60,424 nucleotides of DNA. Origin: Myxococcales bacterium (GTDB lineage: Bacteria; Myxococcota_A; UBA9042). Under the pieces are notes generated by a model. That model was not told the DNA's origin. It did not search any database and saw nothing but the letters and a program-made list of their open reading frames with translations. This document shows, in pieces, positions 52,744 to 60,424 of this stretch. The DNA is taken from contig JAGSHB010000014.1 of assembly GCA_023954815.1 (NCBI GenBank), positions 1-60,424 of the forward strand, read 5' to 3'. Both the position numbers and the translations under genes were made by a program. Each line of letters starts with the position of its first letter. The stretch's first letter is position 1.

Positions 52744-54522
52744 CTAGGACTTGGTGAAGACGTAGCTCTGAGTAAAGCTCTGCGGCGATGGCAGCAATGG
52801 CAGCCCGCGAATGCGACGGAACTTGCCCTTGATGCAGGTCGCGAAATCACCGGAAGCACCGATGACAGTCACTGCGGTGATGGTGCCGGCGGTACCGACG
52901 GTGAACCGGACTTTGACCTTGCCGCTGAGCCCAGGGGTCTTGCGCAGGGCAGACTCGTAGCAACGGCGGACAGCTGAGTTCTTGCGTGCAATCACGCGTG
53001 CGACGCCAGATTTTCCGGCGCCGGAGCCACCGAGGGCCCCCGCACTCAAGGAGATCCTGACCTTCTTCTCACGCTTGATCTTCTTCTTCGTCGCGATCTT
53101 CTTACGGCTGCCAAAACCTTTGCTGCTGCCGGCTTTGACCTGCTCGACCGTACCACCACCACCGCCGCCGCCGGCGAGTTGAATCCCTTTGCCGGGACCG
53201 TCCCCGCCTTCTCCAGCACCTGAATCGCCGCCGAACGTCTTGGCGATCACCGCCGTGTCGCCCTCGCCGCCCTCAGCGAAGAGCTTGGTGGCTGCCCCAC
53301 CTTTGCCCAACAAGGCGCCGGCGATGGTGCGCTTGGCCACGACCTTACGCGCGTTGCGTTTGCGCTTTTCCAAGTCAACGGTCTTACCGGTCGACTGCGG
53401 TTTTTCAACCTTCGCAGGCCGCTTTTTCTTCGGCTTCTTCTCGCGCTTGATCTCTTCTTGCTCGGCCTTCTTGGCCTCGTTGGACTTGACGTCCTGCACC
53501 TTCTCCGGCGGAGGCTCTTCTTCTTTCTCTTCGATCACGACTTCGTAGGTCGTGGCGATGTGCTCTTCCTCAAGGCGCTGCGACTTGAGGTACTTGCCCG
53601 TCGTGCGTTGGAAGATGACCGCCTGACTGACAATCGAGCCGATCAGCAGTACCGAGACCAAGAAAGAGACCGACCACACGGGATCGCTAGTCAGCGGTTG
53701 CATGATCTGGCCGATCAGGCTCTTGCGGGGCATCACCGGCACAGTGATTGTGCGGCGGACCACCTGGAAGAGCAGCGTGTATGGCCCGAGGGAAGCTCTG
53801 CCGCGTGATTTCAATCCGATGGTCAGGTCGAGACCGTTGCCCGCTTTGCGGGCGATGCCCTTGCTGATGGCATCCTGCTCGTTCATCGGCGCGCCATCAG
53901 CGGCCAGACGCAGCTTCGATGCGGCCGGGAGCGTCACCGCGACCTTGCCGTCTTTGCCGACCTTAAAAACGGCCCGCTCACCCTTGTAGTCGGTGTCCGG
54001 CAGCACGATGCGATCGTCTTTTCCGGAACCCACGCGCACCGTCTCGCCGGCCTGGAAGATCTGGTCCGACAGCAAGCGCGACTCAAAGACGAGCCCGATA
54101 CGGAGCACGGTCTCTTCACGGGTCTCGGTCGGAACGGAATCGCCGCGCACGAACTGGAACATCAAGATGATGTCACCGAGCGCCAGAGAACCGCCTGTGT
54201 AGCCCTCGATGGCGACCGCACGCTTGCCCTTAACCTTGACCACATCACTGTCACTGAAACCAGATCCGCCGGACGGGCCGCCGCGCAGGTTCAGCTGAAT
54301 CGAGGGATCCTCTGGCAGCAGCAGGTGGTAGGCTTCTTTGTGCAGGACCGCGAGTGATACGGAAGCGGGGAAGTCCGGGTGAACGTCCGCGCTGATTTGA
54401 ACGGTACTGTCGGCTTTCGAGCCGACCGTCACATCGATGCGTCGATCCAGTACGCGCTCAGCCAAAATCTGGCCGCGATACACGACACCAATGCGCAGTA
54501 CACGGTTGGTGTCTAGTGCCAT
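52744..54522 (-). CDS. AgmX/GltG-like protein: double FHA-like, one TM, TonB-like C-terminal domain (paralogue A)
   Basis: A protein of 592 aa. Two tandem FHA-like domains (about 1-125 and 135-260), each beginning with VLRIG. A transmembrane helix (FLVSVLLIGSIVSQAVIF) at about 290 is followed by a Lys/Glu-rich periplasmic stretch, a glycine-rich region (AGGGGGGGTVEQVK) and a C-terminal domain (about 495-592; AVRRCYESALRKTPGLSG, FTVGTAGTITAVTVIG, FATCIKGKFRRIRG, YVFTKS) typical of AgmX/PglI gliding-motility proteins. The usual FHA serine and histidine are hard to identify. It is followed by coaE. The region ending in FTK is nearly identical in the second copy. Confidence 0.85.
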   Translation of the reverse strand: MALDTNRVLRIGVVYRGQILAERVLDRRIDVTVGSKADSTVQISADVHPDFPASVSLAVLHKEAYHLLLPEDPSIQLNLRGGPSGGSGFSDSDVVKVKGKRAVAIEGYTGGSLALGDIILMFQFVRGDSVPTETREETVLRIGLVFESRLLSDQIFQAGETVRVGSGKDDRIVLPDTDYKGERAVFKVGKDGKVAVTLPAASKLRLAADGAPMNEQDAISKGIARKAGNGLDLTIGLKSRGRASLGPYTLLFQVVRRTITVPVMPRKSLIGQIMQPLTSDPVWSVSFLVSVLLIGSIVSQAVIFQRTTGKYLKSQRLEEEHIATTYEVVIEEKEEEPPPEKVQDVKSNEAKKAEQEEIKREKKPKKKRPAKVEKPQSTGKTVDLEKRKRNARKVVAKRTIAGALLGKGGAATKLFAEGGEGDTAVIAKTFGGDSGAGEGGDGPGKGIQLAGGGGGGGTVEQVKAGSSKGFGSRKKIATKKKIKREKKVRISLSAGALGGSGAGKSGVARVIARKNSAVRRCYESALRKTPGLSGKVKVRFTVGTAGTITAVTVIGASGDFATCIKGKFRRIRGLPLLPSPQSFTQSYVFTKS

Positions 54523-55017
54523 CCTGGTCGCTCCATCGCTGCGTCGGGGCCTTGGGCCAGTCCGAACAATTCGTTAAGTGCTTGAGTTTACAGGGCTTCT
54601 ATTCAACCCAAACTACCCAATGCCGAGGGCGCCGCATCCTAGCCTCGCCCTCGGACCATGTCAATCGTGCTACAGAGTCGAAAAACAACGTCCGGTGGTA
54701 CACATAGCGCAGCCCACATCTCTGCAATAGCCGATCTAGGGTCAACAAGGGAAGGTCAATCATGGGGGCGCTTCATCCATCTTCATAGGTTGGACGCATG
54801 ACACCGGTGGAAGATCTGGCCTCATGCGAGCGGCTCAAGCTACCGCTCGACCTGTCGTTACGCCGTTCCGGCTAGCCTAGTCCACACAATGAGGCTCGCC
54901 GCGGTACCAAAATCCAAACGCCGCAGCCGAAGCGATCGGCTTCGATCTGCGGCGTTGGGATGATCGATCTAACGAATGTTGCAAGGACGTGATCCCCGCG
55001 ACTTTGATTGCGCTCGC
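54523..55017. other. 495-bp intergenic region between the two FHA/TonB paralogues
   Basis: Contains the terminator hairpin at 54917-54956 for paralogue B, and upstream sequence for paralogue A. No coding potential is supported; open frames here are remnants of the duplicated C-terminus on the other strand. I see no convincing promoter. Confidence 0.5.
54917..54956 (-). terminator. Terminator of paralogue B
   Basis: AACGCCGCAG (54917-54926) pairs with CTGCGGCGTT (54947-54956), with an inner CGAAGC/GCTTCG pair forming a long rod. On the minus strand the stem is followed by T-rich sequence. It lies about 60 bases past the stop at 55018. Confidence 0.65.
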
Positions 55018-56784
55018 TTAGTTCTTCGTGAAGACGTAGCTCTGCGTGAAGCTCTGCGGCGATGGAAGCAGCGGCAACCCGCGAATACGCTGGAATTTCC
55101 GCTTGATGCAGGTGGCGAAGTCGCCGGAGGCGCCGATGACGCTGACCGACGTGATGGTGCCCGCCGTGCCGACGGTGAAGCGCACCTTCACCTTGCCGCT
55201 CAACCCTGGAGTCTTGCGAAGCGCGCCTTCGTAGCAACGCCGGACAGCAGAGTTCTTGCGAGCGATGACCCGCGCCACGCCGGACTTGCCTGCGCCCGAG
55301 CCACCCAGGGCACCGGCGCTCAGCGAGATCTTGATCTTCTTTTCCTTCTTCTTGACCTTCTTCGTCGCGATCTTCTTGCGCTTGCCGAAGCCTTTGCCGC
55401 CTTTGCCGCGCTTGACCTTTTCAACCGTGCCGCCGCCGCCGCCGCCGCCAGCGAGCTTGACGCCGCCGCCTGGTCCGTCCCCTTTGTCACCAGAATCGTC
55501 GCCACCGCCGAAAGTCTTGGCGACCACGGCCGCGTCACCCTCACCGCCCTCGGCGAACAGCTTAGTCGTAGCCCCGCCAGCTCCCATGAGGGCACCGGCG
55601 ATCGTGCGTTTGGCCACAACCTTCCGCGCGTTACGCTTGCGGGTCTCCAGGTCGACCGTCTTACCGGTCGATTCGGGTTTCTTGTCAGCGACTTTCGCCG
55701 GCTTTTTGTCCGGTTTTGCGCGCTTCTTGGGCTTGGCCTCAGGCTCAGGCTTCATCTCTGGTGCCGTCTCTTTCGGCTCCTCTTCCGGCTCTTCTTCCTT
55801 GGGCTCTTCTTTCTCGGCGATATCGACATCGATGATGACCGAGACATGCTCTTCGGCCTTCTTCGCGTTCTTGAGGTACTGACCCTGGGTGCGCTGGTAG
55901 AGCACGGCCTGCGTCACCACACCGCCGCCGAGCAGCAACGCGATACTGAAACACGCCGTCCAGACCACATCCTGTAAAAAGAGACCGAGGAAGCGCTCGA
56001 TGAGCGACTTCTTCTCCATGGTCGGGACGACAACTTTCTGGCGCACCACCTGGAAGAGGATCGAATAGGGCCCCATCACCGCGCGGCCACGTGCACCAAG
56101 GGTGAGATGGGCGACAGTCGTACCACCGTCCTGCTTGGCCTTGCCGCTCTCCACCAACTGGCTGACGTCTCTCGGAGGCTGGTCCTGTACAGCGACGCGC
56201 AGCTTCATGTCTGCGGGCGCTTTCAGCAGGACAGATCCGTCCTTGTTGTTGACGAACGACAGGGACGCACCGCTGTACTCCGCCTGATCGAGCACGACCG
56301 TGTCGCCATTGGAGCCGCCGATGCTGATCGTCTTTTCCTGAGGAAAGATCCGATCGGAAATCAAGCGTTCGTCGTACACCAGCCCGATGCGCAGCACCGT
56401 GCGCTCATGGGTCTTCGTTGGCGTGGCATAGCCGCGAACGAACTGGAACATGACGGTGACATCACCGACCACAACAGAGCCGCCAGCGACTTCACCGATG
56501 CGAATACAGCGTTTGTTGCGAATCGTCTCGACGTTGTCGGCCTGAGACGCGCCGCGGAGATTGATTCTCGCTGACGGATCAGATGGCACGACCAAGTAAT
56601 GCTCGCCACCTTCGTGGAAGAGCACATCTAGGTGATCAGGAAAGTCTGGATAGTCCTTCGGAGAGAACTGCACCGTCGAGTCAGCGCGCAGGCCGACGGA
56701 AACATCGATCTCACGATCGATGATCTCCTCTTTGACGATGCTGCCTCGGTAGACGATTCCGAGACGTACGTTACGGTGGCTCAT
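55018..56784 (-). CDS. AgmX/GltG-like protein: double FHA-like, one TM, TonB-like C-terminal domain (paralogue B)
   Basis: A protein of 588 aa with the layout of paralogue A: two FHA-like domains (VRLGIVYRGSIVKEEI; VLRIGLVYDERLISD), a membrane helix (TACFSIALLLGGGVVTQAVL), a long Glu/Pro/Lys stretch (EEEPEEEPKETAPEMKPEPE), shared segments STGKTVDLE and KRNARKVVAKRTIAGAL, a Gly-rich tract and a nearly identical C-terminal TonB-like domain ending in YVFTKN. The pair arose by tandem duplication with strong conservation of the C-terminal third and divergence of the FHA-like thirds. Candidate promoter at 56856-56883. Confidence 0.85.
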   Translation of the reverse strand: MSHRNVRLGIVYRGSIVKEEIIDREIDVSVGLRADSTVQFSPKDYPDFPDHLDVLFHEGGEHYLVVPSDPSARINLRGASQADNVETIRNKRCIRIGEVAGGSVVVGDVTVMFQFVRGYATPTKTHERTVLRIGLVYDERLISDRIFPQEKTISIGGSNGDTVVLDQAEYSGASLSFVNNKDGSVLLKAPADMKLRVAVQDQPPRDVSQLVESGKAKQDGGTTVAHLTLGARGRAVMGPYSILFQVVRQKVVVPTMEKKSLIERFLGLFLQDVVWTACFSIALLLGGGVVTQAVLYQRTQGQYLKNAKKAEEHVSVIIDVDIAEKEEPKEEEPEEEPKETAPEMKPEPEAKPKKRAKPDKKPAKVADKKPESTGKTVDLETRKRNARKVVAKRTIAGALMGAGGATTKLFAEGGEGDAAVVAKTFGGGDDSGDKGDGPGGGVKLAGGGGGGGTVEKVKRGKGGKGFGKRKKIATKKVKKKEKKIKISLSAGALGGSGAGKSGVARVIARKNSAVRRCYEGALRKTPGLSGKVKVRFTVGTAGTITSVSVIGASGDFATCIKRKFQRIRGLPLLPSPQSFTQSYVFTKN

Positions 56785-57101
56785 ACTCCCCCTCGGCTGG
56801 GGTTTGCGCGCGCCGATTATCCGACGCGAGCAGCAGATTGATGGGCACTAAGGAGGGTATGCCACGCTGAAACGGGGTGTCAAACGAACAGCGAAGACTC
56901 ACATAACCACGAATCAATCGACTGTGACTGGGTTACCGGGCATCCGCTAGCGTCGGACAACGCACCTCAGCGCTTGTGAGCGGAGGGGCGTCGCATGTAG
57001 ACTCGCGCGCCCGCCAAACATCCAATGCCGGCGGCCTGGACCATTGGGCCCCCCAAAGCCCGCTTTCAATCGCATGCTTGCGACGAACCGGGACCTGACC
57101 C
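56785..57101. other. Divergent intergenic region
   Basis: Separates paralogue B (minus) from the lipoprotein at 57102 (plus). Besides the promoter candidate at 56856-56883 nothing is recognised; the plus-strand gene has no evident -35/-10 pair. Confidence 0.4.
56856..56883 (-). promoter_or_regulatory. Candidate sigma-70 promoter for the FHA/TonB paralogue
   Basis: On the minus strand TTGACA (56883-56878) is a perfect -35, followed after 16 bases by CATACC (56861-56856). The -10 is weak. Transcription would start near 56849. Confidence 0.4.
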
Positions 57102-58799
57102 ATGCCCAGCTCAGCTCGTAGACCTTTGCGCCGCGCCATCGCGCTGGCTTCGCTCGTTTCGCTGACCACCATGAGCCTAGCGGGATGCGGGAGCGAGGCG
57201 ACCGAAGACGAGGCGAAGACGGCTGTTTTGCGAAGCGTTCAGACGTTGTTGGATGAAGCGGGCTGGGGTGCTCTGGTGAGCGCAGACGCAGAACTCGGTA
57301 AACTCGTTGCTCAAATCGGCATGCCATTTCAAAGCGCGGGGCGTGTCGAAGCCGCCGATGGGCGGACGCTGCACTGGGCGGAATATGCCGACGGAGCCGA
57401 TGCCGTGCGCACCAAGGTTGTCTCCGTCTTTCGGCGGTGTGATGCAGCGGGGACATGCGTGGTGGGTCAGGCCAGTCACACCGCAAACGGTGCCGCCATC
57501 GTCGACGGCGCCGGAAAGACATTGACGACCCTCGATCTGGGCGAACCCGTTCTCCATAAGACGCTGAAGAATCATAATCTTACGCGCAGCGAGACGGTCT
57601 TGCGTCTGGAGCTCAAGCGCAAGCATATCGTCGACCGCGTGCTCGCGAAGACAGCGACGGCTCAACTACCCAACGGCACGCGCAAGCTGCTAATCGTGTC
57701 GGCCTATGGCCCCGAAGTGGGCGTCCCGCTGACCACGTTGCAAGCGGCTGCCAAAGCGACTGGGGTCTTTGACGAGGTGGAGGTGATCGCCTTCGCGCGG
57801 CGGACGGACCTGCTCAGCAGACTGCCACTCATGACGCCGCAAGACATGGTGATTTGGTTTGGCGCCGGGGTGCTCGAACCGTTTTCGGACAAGGCCAGCA
57901 AAAGCGTGGGCATGACGTTGTCCCGCGGGGTGTTTGGCGACGAGTTGATTCACCGTAACCACACCAAAGGGCTCCTCGACGCGCCCATTCTAGGCGGACC
58001 TGGTCTCATCTTACTGGCGGGCTCCAATAGTCTGACGAGCGACCACACTGAACAGACGGGCCTGATGGCGGCCGACCTGCATCAGGGAAGCTACCGGCCG
58101 GTGGTCGGGTTCGACGGAACGCTGACGCCAGCGACAGCCGAAGCGGGAGCCATGGCGCTATTGAAGGAATTGGCTGCCGGCAAAACGCTGAGCGTGGCGA
58201 TGAAGACGGGCAGTGCAGCTGCCAAGGCCACAATGACCACGATGCTGACAGCAGAACAAGCAAACTCCTGGCTACTTCCGGCAAAGAAGTCCGAGTTTTG
58301 GGGACAAGCGCCGAAAAGTGGCTCGCTGAAGCTCTACCTCAAGAACTCGCCGAAGTGTGTGACGCTACCCAGTGGATCGGTGTGCACGGAGCAAGGCTTC
58401 AAGACGGGTCAGGCGGTGCCGTCCGACCAACTGACCGCTGCGCACGTGGTGTTTTCTTGCGACCTCACGTTCGACGGGCCGTGGTTGTCGTGCGCAGACA
58501 AAAATGACGCGACCGGCGCAGACTTCGCGTTGCGGGGGGTCATGACCGGGCAGAAAAAGGGTGACTACGTGTTGATCACGGCGACGGGCGCGCCCAGCAA
58601 GAAGATGACCCAAGTGACCATCGTGGGCGCTGGGGTGATCGAGGAAGCCAGCGATGCGAAGGGCACGCTGACGCTAAAATTCGCCGGAAACGCTGCAGGG
58701 AGCACCTGGCTGGACGGCCAAGGTCGCTGCTGCATCGCAGTAACGCCACTTCTGACTGGAAACCAATCCCAACGTAGCGTATTGACCGTCAAGCGCTGA
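57102..58799 (+). CDS. Lipoprotein of unknown function
   Basis: A protein of 565 aa. Lipobox MSLAGC. Mature part of mixed alpha/beta character: [57 protein letters not shown], then a long beta-rich C-terminal part with cysteine pairs ([35 protein letters not shown]). The middle region has a caspase-like or Rossmann-like strand pattern ([16 protein letters not shown]) but no catalytic residues can be assigned. It precedes ribH by 23 bp. Confidence 0.7.
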   Translation: MPSSARRPLRRAIALASLVSLTTMSLAGCGSEATEDEAKTAVLRSVQTLLDEAGWGALVSADAELGKLVAQIGMPFQSAGRVEAADGRTLHWAEYADGADAVRTKVVSVFRRCDAAGTCVVGQASHTANGAAIVDGAGKTLTTLDLGEPVLHKTLKNHNLTRSETVLRLELKRKHIVDRVLAKTATAQLPNGTRKLLIVSAYGPEVGVPLTTLQAAAKATGVFDEVEVIAFARRTDLLSRLPLMTPQDMVIWFGAGVLEPFSDKASKSVGMTLSRGVFGDELIHRNHTKGLLDAPILGGPGLILLAGSNSLTSDHTEQTGLMAADLHQGSYRPVVGFDGTLTPATAEAGAMALLKELAAGKTLSVAMKTGSAAAKATMTTMLTAEQANSWLLPAKKSEFWGQAPKSGSLKLYLKNSPKCVTLPSGSVCTEQGFKTGQAVPSDQLTAAHVVFSCDLTFDGPWLSCADKNDATGADFALRGVMTGQKKGDYVLITATGAPSKKMTQVTIVGAGVIEEASDAKGTLTLKFAGNAAGSTWLDGQGRCCIAVTPLLTGNQSQRSVLTVKR

Positions 58800-58822
58800 G
58801 CGCGCAATCAGGGAGCATTGAC

Positions 58823-59299
58823 ATGGCTGACATCAACGGTGGGCTGATCGGAACGGGGATGCGTTTCGGTATCGTCGCCGCACGGTTCAACGGATTCATC
58901 GTCGAGGCGCTGGTAAGCGGAGCCGTCGACGCACTGGTACGCAGCGGCGTGCAGCGGGACGACATCGACATCGCGCGTGTTCCTGGCGGTTTCGAGATTC
59001 CGTTGGTCGCGAACAAGATGGCCCACAACAGCCGTTACGACGGTGTGATTTGTCTCGGAGCTGTAATTCGCGGCGCCACGGCCCACTTCGACTTTGTCGC
59101 CGGAGAGATGGCCAAGGGCATCGCTCGTGCCTCTGAAGCGAGCGGAAAGCCAGTGATGTTCGGCGTGCTGACGACAGATACGATCGAGCAGTCGATCGAG
59201 CGCGCGGGCACCAAAGCTGGAAACAAGGGCGCCGAATGCGCCATCGCCGCAATCGAAATGGTCGACCTGCTCCGGCAGCTCGATCAGAACGAAGGCTAG
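58823..59299 (+). CDS. ribH: 6,7-dimethyl-8-ribityllumazine synthase
   Basis: A protein of 158 aa, standard length. [45 protein letters not shown] (catalytic His) and [19 protein letters not shown] are all present. It condenses the ribityl-aminopyrimidine with 3,4-dihydroxy-2-butanone phosphate in riboflavin synthesis. GGGAG precedes the ATG. Followed at 12 bp by nusB, a common pairing. Confidence 0.97.
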   Translation: MADINGGLIGTGMRFGIVAARFNGFIVEALVSGAVDALVRSGVQRDDIDIARVPGGFEIPLVANKMAHNSRYDGVICLGAVIRGATAHFDFVAGEMAKGIARASEASGKPVMFGVLTTDTIEQSIERAGTKAGNKGAECAIAAIEMVDLLRQLDQNEG

Positions 59300-59311
59300 A
59301 GGACAATCACC

Positions 59312-59812
59312 ATGGGAATCCGTCGGCGGTCGCGTGAGTGCGCCCTGCAAATCCTCTACGGTATCGACTGGTCTGGGCACGACCCGATGGCAGCTTGCGA
59401 ACATTTTTGGTCGCGATTCGCCGGGGAACGGCCCGCTGCTTACGAGCAGATCCGCAATGGATGCGACGCGCTAGTCGTAGGTGTGGTTCGCAATGTCGGC
59501 GAGATCGACACGCGTCTGCAAGAGGCGTCACAGAACTGGAAGCTCGATCGCATGAGCGTGGTCGATCGCAATATTCTGCGGCTCGGCGCGTATGAGCTGC
59601 TGTTCGCGAGCCGCAATGTCCCGCGCAAGGTGGTGCTGAACGAAGCGATCGAGATCGCAAAGAAGTTCGGCAGCAAAGAGAGCGGTGGATTCGTCAACGG
59701 GGTCTTGCATCAGGTGAGCCTGCGCGCGGCTTCGGCTGCATCCGTCCCGTCGCCCGCCGATCCGGATGCCAACGATGTCGCAAGCTCTCTAAGCGGTGGA
59801 GGAGACGCGTGA
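59312..59812 (+). CDS. nusB: Transcription antitermination factor NusB
   Basis: A protein of 166 aa. RRRSRECALQILYGID, FWSRFAGERPAAYEQI, LDRMSVVDRNILRLGAYELL and VVLNEAIEIAKKFGSKESGG match the NusB helical fold. It acts with NusE in rRNA antitermination. GAGGA precedes the ATG. The stop overlaps the next start (GTGA). Confidence 0.97.
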   Translation: MGIRRRSRECALQILYGIDWSGHDPMAACEHFWSRFAGERPAAYEQIRNGCDALVVGVVRNVGEIDTRLQEASQNWKLDRMSVVDRNILRLGAYELLFASRNVPRKVVLNEAIEIAKKFGSKESGGFVNGVLHQVSLRAASAASVPSPADPDANDVASSLSGGGDA

Positions 59813-60424
59813 AGCTTCGCTACGCCGAGCCCAATCTGCACGAACTCGATGGCGAGCAGGCCGTCTGCCTCGTTCTGACCGCGTTTGCGGACGATCGGCC
59901 GTTGCGTGGGCTCGCCGGGCGGGTCGACTGGCGCCTCAACGGTCAGCTGTCACGATTGATGCTCAGGCGTTTCGTCGACGGTCATTTTTGTGAAGCAATG
60001 CTCACGCCGCTGGTCGATCGCCTGCCGTTTCAACGCCTCCTGTTGGTGGGTATGGGCACGCGCGCAGCGTTCAACGAGCGCCGATTCGCGGACATCTGTC
60101 GGTTTACGTTCGACACCTTGTCACGCATGCACATCACCGACTTTGCCATGGCCATGCCGGGTCGAATTGGCCTGGATGTGGGGCTGCGCCAAGCGCTCAA
60201 TGGCTGGGAAGATGGCATCGCGAGTGCCTTTCCTGCTGAGATGATTCAGCAGCTCAATATCTGCCTGATCGAAAGTTCCGAGGTTCAGCGTGAGCTCATC
60301 GAGCCGCTTCGGCGCAGCTGTCGAGACTTGGATGATCGCGCCGCGGCGGCCCTGCGGGTAGCTGAGTCGAGAACCCTGGCTCCCGAGACGGAGACGGTCT
60401 CGTCCCTCGCCCCGACGGCCCCGA
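59809..60424 (+). CDS. Leucyl-aminopeptidase (M17) N-terminal-domain-like protein, 3' end outside window
   Basis: It starts at a GTG at 59809, coupled to nusB by GTGA, with GGAGGAG seven bases upstream, and remains open for 205 codons to the window edge. DRPLRGLAGRVDWRLNGQLS followed by LLLVGMGTRAAFNERRF and FAMAMPG matches the non-catalytic N-terminal domain of M17 aminopeptidases. Sequence near the edge turns Ala/Arg/Glu-rich, as if the domain ends without the zinc catalytic domain, but the edge prevents a decision. Confidence 0.75.
   Translation, partial: MKLRYAEPNLHELDGEQAVCLVLTAFADDRPLRGLAGRVDWRLNGQLSRLMLRRFVDGHFCEAMLTPLVDRLPFQRLLLVGMGTRAAFNERRFADICRFTFDTLSRMHITDFAMAMPGRIGLDVGLRQALNGWEDGIASAFPAEMIQQLNICLIESSEVQRELIEPLRRSCRDLDDRAAAALRVAESRTLAPETETVSSLAPTAP

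Noticed and set aside
53150-53180. Runs of CCGCCACCG-type repeats in the FHA/TonB genes
   Set aside because: They encode the glycine-rich linker on the minus strand; the proline-rich reading on the plus strand is a shadow.
1-60424. tRNA, rRNA, insertion sequences, prophage genes and CRISPR arrays
   Set aside because: Looked for by eye on both strands and none supported; a tRNA or covariance-model scan was not possible here.

Overview
GC-rich, very gene-dense chromosomal DNA, almost certainly from a deltaproteobacterium-like predator/gliding lineage (Myxococcota or a relative such as Bradymonadota). The pointers are: two AgmX/GltG-type proteins with FHA-like and TonB-like C-terminal domains, a zinc-ribbon/GYF-like membrane protein, a eukaryote-like Ser/Thr kinase with a PEGA tail, PEGA and SUMF1 lipoproteins, a very large number of lipoproteins with clear lipoboxes, and a branched-chain keto acid dehydrogenase of the kind myxobacteria use. 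This placement is inferred from gene content only. No rRNA, tRNA, CRISPR array, insertion sequence or phage module was seen; the window reads as core genome.

Layout. 1-11.0 kb (minus strand): a chain running selenoprotein arsC -> helical-repeat protein -> radical SAM protein (each start overlapping the previous stop), then a double-parvulin lipoprotein, pheS, pheT, a GT4 glycosyltransferase and an alpha/beta hydrolase cut by the window edge. 11.2-16.0 kb: two small envelope proteins and a large metallopeptidase/propeller/barrel protein. 16.0-18.8 kb: orphan E1-alpha dehydrogenase and, divergently, an FMN glutamate-synthase-like oxidoreductase. 18.8-24.8 kb: membrane protein, ABC-type permease candidate plus ATPase, uvrA. 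25-30.3 kb (minus): basic protein, BamD-like lipoprotein, zinc-ribbon tail-anchored protein with a 9-fold RRASGS repeat, a serine hydrolase and an LD-carboxypeptidase. 30.7-34.3 kb (plus): BCKDH E1-alpha, E1-beta, E2. 34.4-38.7 kb (plus): ECF sigma factor, putative anti-sigma, secreted protein, PEGA protein and SUMF1 lipoprotein. 38.8-44.5 kb (minus): operon grx - lipoprotein - aspartate kinase - lipoprotein - tmk - Ser/Thr kinase. 44.6-49.1 kb: ruvX/yqgF, peptidoglycan-binding protein and lipoproteins. 49.2-56.8 kb (minus): grpE, FHA-GGDEF cyclase, SDR reductase, coaE, and two tandem FHA/TonB paralogues. 57.1 kb-end (plus): lipoprotein, ribH, nusB, and an M17-peptidase-N-terminal-like protein running off the edge.

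The most striking observation is that the ArsC-family gene at 10647-11000 has an in-frame UGA exactly at the first cysteine of its CxxC motif. It is followed by a 7-bp hairpin with a GGUC loop at the distance expected of a bacterial SECIS, and it has a perfect AGGAGG before its ATG. This is a selenocysteine protein that ordinary gene calling would truncate to a start after the UGA. A second unexplained signal is a family of three related palindromic elements (21040, 32901, 45090), two of which supply the TAG stop codon of the gene before them.
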